Origin: Chitinophaga silvisoli
GTDB lineage: Bacteria > Bacteroidota > Bacteroidia > Chitinophagales > Chitinophagaceae
DNA length: 64,000 bases
Reading direction: 5' to 3'
Assembly (NCBI RefSeq): GCF_003412465.1
Contig: NZ_QTJV01000001.1
Coordinates: 1,424,489-1,488,488 of the forward strand
Made by a program: the position numbers and the translations under genes. Positions 61,936 to 64,000 of the stretch are shown here, piece by piece. Below the pieces are notes generated by a model. That model ran no database searches and was not told the DNA's origin. It saw only the letters and a list, made by a program, of their open reading frames with translations. The first letter of the stretch is position 1; every line of letters starts with the position of its first letter.

Positions 61936-62010
61936 AGGGTTGTAAATCAAAGACTTACAACCCTATAGCGTGCCCAGTAACGGTAGGTTTTCGAACCAAT
62001 TTGTGTTGAT
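61936..62010. repeat. att-like repeat C (right end of the island)
   Basis: A perfect hairpin (agggttgtaa, 61936-61945, with ttacaaccct, 61955-61964) is followed by the 41-bp core at 61970-62010 (gtgcccagtaacggtagg, then ttttcgaacca). It shares order and spacing with repeats A and B at the left end. It lies about 420 bp outside the integrase start. Confidence 0.6.
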
Positions 62011-62013
62011 TAT

Positions 62014-62387
62014 AAAGAAATTGCATGCATATATATCTTCAATAGATGCTCAATGGTTAGGATTGGAAATCAACAACTATAAGATATTTCATATAATTTA
62101 TTTTTGTTGTATTTGCAAGTTACAGCGTCTCCTTTTTTAGATTAAATAAAATTTCAATAACTCGAATAAATTGTGTTACGTTAAAGTCATCAATGCAATT
62201 GATAAAATTTGGCCCAACGTAATGTTTCTCTCATTACAATTTTGTAAGGACGTAGCGAGGGCATGTTCTAGAAACAGTCTTTCAGGGAAGTATGGCCAAT
62301 ATGTGATTGGAATGAGTTATATGTCCATCATGAATAAGTTTTGAATTGCTGTCGTAGATTTTTTAAAGCCAATATTTAAAAAATAAA
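62014..62387. other. 374-bp gap outside the island
   Basis: An AT-rich stretch between repeat C and the metallopeptidase gene at 62388. No gene or strong hairpin is seen. Confidence 0.4.
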
Positions 62388-63566
62388 ATGAAAAATTTCT
62401 TTTCCGATCCAGACAACCTTAATGAAAATCCGATTCGCGTATTGCGCGGTAATGTTTACCAGGAACTTTCTAGACTAAGTCCTTCCTTTATTGCGGTGCT
62501 CCGTAAAGCAGCTGCGGAAGGCAAGTTGGATCCCAGTAATATTCAATTTAGTGACAGTGAATACCCTGCGACGAAGGGACCAGCGGCGGGAGTCGGCATG
62601 GTATTGCTGTATGATGGATTTCAGATGTACCTTTGGTGTATGTGTTATTGTTTTGTCGTGTATCATTCCGAAATGACCGTAAAACGACAAGCAAACAGAG
62701 ATGAAGAAAATGATGATGTTATGGATGGTGTCGATATGGAGAAACTGAAAACTGCCATGAAATTGATGGAATATGCACAAAGTCTATTAAAAGGCTATCA
62801 TCCTTGGGATATTAGTTTACCTAATCCGGCATACTATTCGGATGAGATGCATGACACGATTACTAAGGTGAATGCCGTATATCTGCATGCGATGAATTTC
62901 GTTATCGCTCATGAAGTGGCACATATCGAGCTCGATCATGTTACTGACAATGCAGCTTTAGACCTAACCGAACTTGACATGGAAATACAGGCTGATGCCC
63001 GCAGTGTCGAATTGATAAAAGATGGCATGACTACAATTAATAAAGACACGGCTGAACTTGGAGTACTTGCGGCTCTATGTACTCTACTACTTATGAAATC
63101 CGAACTTTCTGGAGGGGGGCATCCTGATAGTGACGACCGTATTGGCGCTTTCATAGAACATATAATTGTTGACAATCATAGCCATCTTTGGGGTATCGCT
63201 GTTCTTGCTTACCGCCTTTGGGCAGATCATTATGGGCATGGTATATTCTTTTTTCAAAACCTGGATTCGGCAAAGCTCATATATGACGAAATTCGCAAAC
63301 AGCTTAAAGAGGAAACGTTAGTTCAATACTGCGAAGTTATTGTACCGGAAGGAACTTATGGCGTTACCTGCTATGATGTGGGAGATAGAAGGCAATTTTA
63401 TACCAAAATAGATGGCTTTGGTGTTTGGTTTGAAGCAGACCAATTACGAGGGACAGTAAAACCCATAATGAACGACCAGTATATTGATCCGACGAAAATT
63501 TCAGATTTTATAACCGCTCTTTCAGGGCTAATTGATAACGGTTCTTCTGGCGATCAAGTGCAGTGA
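62388..63566 (+). CDS. Lit/U49-like zinc metallopeptidase
   Basis: A 392-residue protein without signal peptide. A zinc motif FVIAHEVAHIELDH (HExxH, residues about 174-187) is followed by EMEIQADARSVELI-like sequence (LDMEIQADARSVEL), giving an ExxAD third-ligand motif. The layout, with N-terminal helices MYLWCMCYCFVVYHSEM, resembles U49/Lit-type proteins that cleave elongation factor Tu during phage infection in Escherichia coli. This similarity is by eye; it may be another minigluzincin-type peptidase. It lies just right of the island, with a small pseudogene downstream. Confidence 0.6.
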   Translation: MKNFFSDPDNLNENPIRVLRGNVYQELSRLSPSFIAVLRKAAAEGKLDPSNIQFSDSEYPATKGPAAGVGMVLLYDGFQMYLWCMCYCFVVYHSEMTVKRQANRDEENDDVMDGVDMEKLKTAMKLMEYAQSLLKGYHPWDISLPNPAYYSDEMHDTITKVNAVYLHAMNFVIAHEVAHIELDHVTDNAALDLTELDMEIQADARSVELIKDGMTTINKDTAELGVLAALCTLLLMKSELSGGGHPDSDDRIGAFIEHIIVDNHSHLWGIAVLAYRLWADHYGHGIFFFQNLDSAKLIYDEIRKQLKEETLVQYCEVIVPEGTYGVTCYDVGDRRQFYTKIDGFGVWFEADQLRGTVKPIMNDQYIDPTKISDFITALSGLIDNGSSGDQVQ

Positions 63567-63678
63567 TATTGATTTAGTGAGATACAAATAACTATGCTTT
63601 CGCTTATACAAATTTTAGCCTCTACTATAACATTGATTTTTATAGATTTTTTGATTTGATGATAACCAGTTCAGAAAA

Positions 63679-63882
63679 TCAGATTATAAAGCCCCAAGAT
63701 CCAATTTTTAGGAAACGTCCTTCAGTTATTGAATATTCAGTAAATGGCTTTCCCTCTTTTAAAAGATAACCGTCTTTGAATTGGTACTCAATCGCTTCAT
63801 ACGGAGGTTGTAATACAAATTTCTGAACTGATTCAAGCTTGGCTTGTAACTTATGTTGTCATGAGGTTAGTTTTAATGACAT
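63679..63882 (-). pseudogene. Small gene with premature stop codon
   Basis: On the minus strand an ATG at 63880-63882, preceded by agagg, opens MSLKLTS and then a TGA at codon 8. The same frame continues QHKLQAKLESVQKFVLQPPY and on to TEGRFLKIGSWGFII and the stop at 63679-63681 (68 codons). The second part reads as a natural protein with no other start codon. One change (TGG to TGA or similar) would explain it. No family is recognised. Upstream, 63883-64000 shows nothing. Confidence 0.5.
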
Positions 63883-64000
63883 CGAATTTACCTCTTAGAA
63901 AATTGGGAGTAGTTAATAGCTAGGTAATGATTCGGAGCTGACCATTCCCAAATTGAATTAAAAACTACAGACTTTTGCAAAAACAATTTTATGCAAAAGA

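Noticed and set aside
1..64000. CRISPR array or complete insertion sequence
   Set aside because: No series of regularly spaced identical repeats with spacers, and no transposase frame, was seen; the 30-bp-spaced motifs at 39.35 kb are only 9 bp long and too few.

Overview
The window looks like chromosomal DNA of a Bacteroidota member, most likely Chitinophagaceae and Chitinophaga-like. The reasons are a type IX secretion (T9SS) C-terminal sorting domain, a TonB receptor paired with a DUF4249 lipoprotein, a LytS/LytTR two-component pair, long RHS proteins of the DUF6443/DUF5977 type, DUF6493 next to a SWIM zinc-finger protein, TAnnTTTG-type -7 promoter elements and few Shine-Dalgarno sequences. 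No rRNA, intact tRNA, CRISPR array or complete insertion sequence was found. The taxonomic call is inference; no database search was run.

Left part, about 1-28.2 kb, is ordinary chromosome. It holds an overlapping four-gene set (DoxX-like, DUF2071, methyltransferase, membrane protein), AraC regulator plus SDR, Crp-type regulator plus nitroreductase, an MBL-fold lipase-like hydrolase, the DUF6493/SWIM pair, a ThDP decarboxylase-like enzyme directly followed by an FAD amino-acid oxidase, an M48 peptidase, a secreted NUC1-type nuclease, an FAD monooxygenase, an SDR/DUF2867 protein and a VOC protein. Two copies of a 108-bp palindromic element (about 84% identical) sit just after stop codons at 6.8 and 17.6 kb.

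At 28.7-38.9 kb a polymorphic-toxin operon carries a DUF5977 surface protein, an 1856-residue RHS protein whose C-terminus holds a JAMM/MPN+ metallopeptidase motif, and a small lipoprotein 10 bp downstream that is the likely immunity protein.

From about 39.2 to 62.0 kb the DNA looks like an AT-richer integrative island. Three related att-like repeats (two at the left end, one at the right end) bracket a tyrosine integrase, a small HTH protein and an excisionase-like protein. Cargo on the left is a PAP2 phosphatase, DUF4249 lipoprotein, TonB receptor and LytS/LytTR pair, with matching 21-bp-spaced operator repeats in front of both transcription units. The centre (46-54.4 kb) is a run of unfamiliar genes with HEPN-type and PD-(D/E)XK-type nuclease signatures, which reads as a defence island with at least two candidate undescribed two-gene systems. 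On the right are a 5'-truncated hybrid kinase fused to a T9SS gene remnant, an intact T9SS cargo protein, and a MocR-like regulator whose PLP lysine is replaced by arginine.

Right of the island a Lit/U49-like metallopeptidase gene and a small pseudogene suggest that accessory DNA continues beyond the window.
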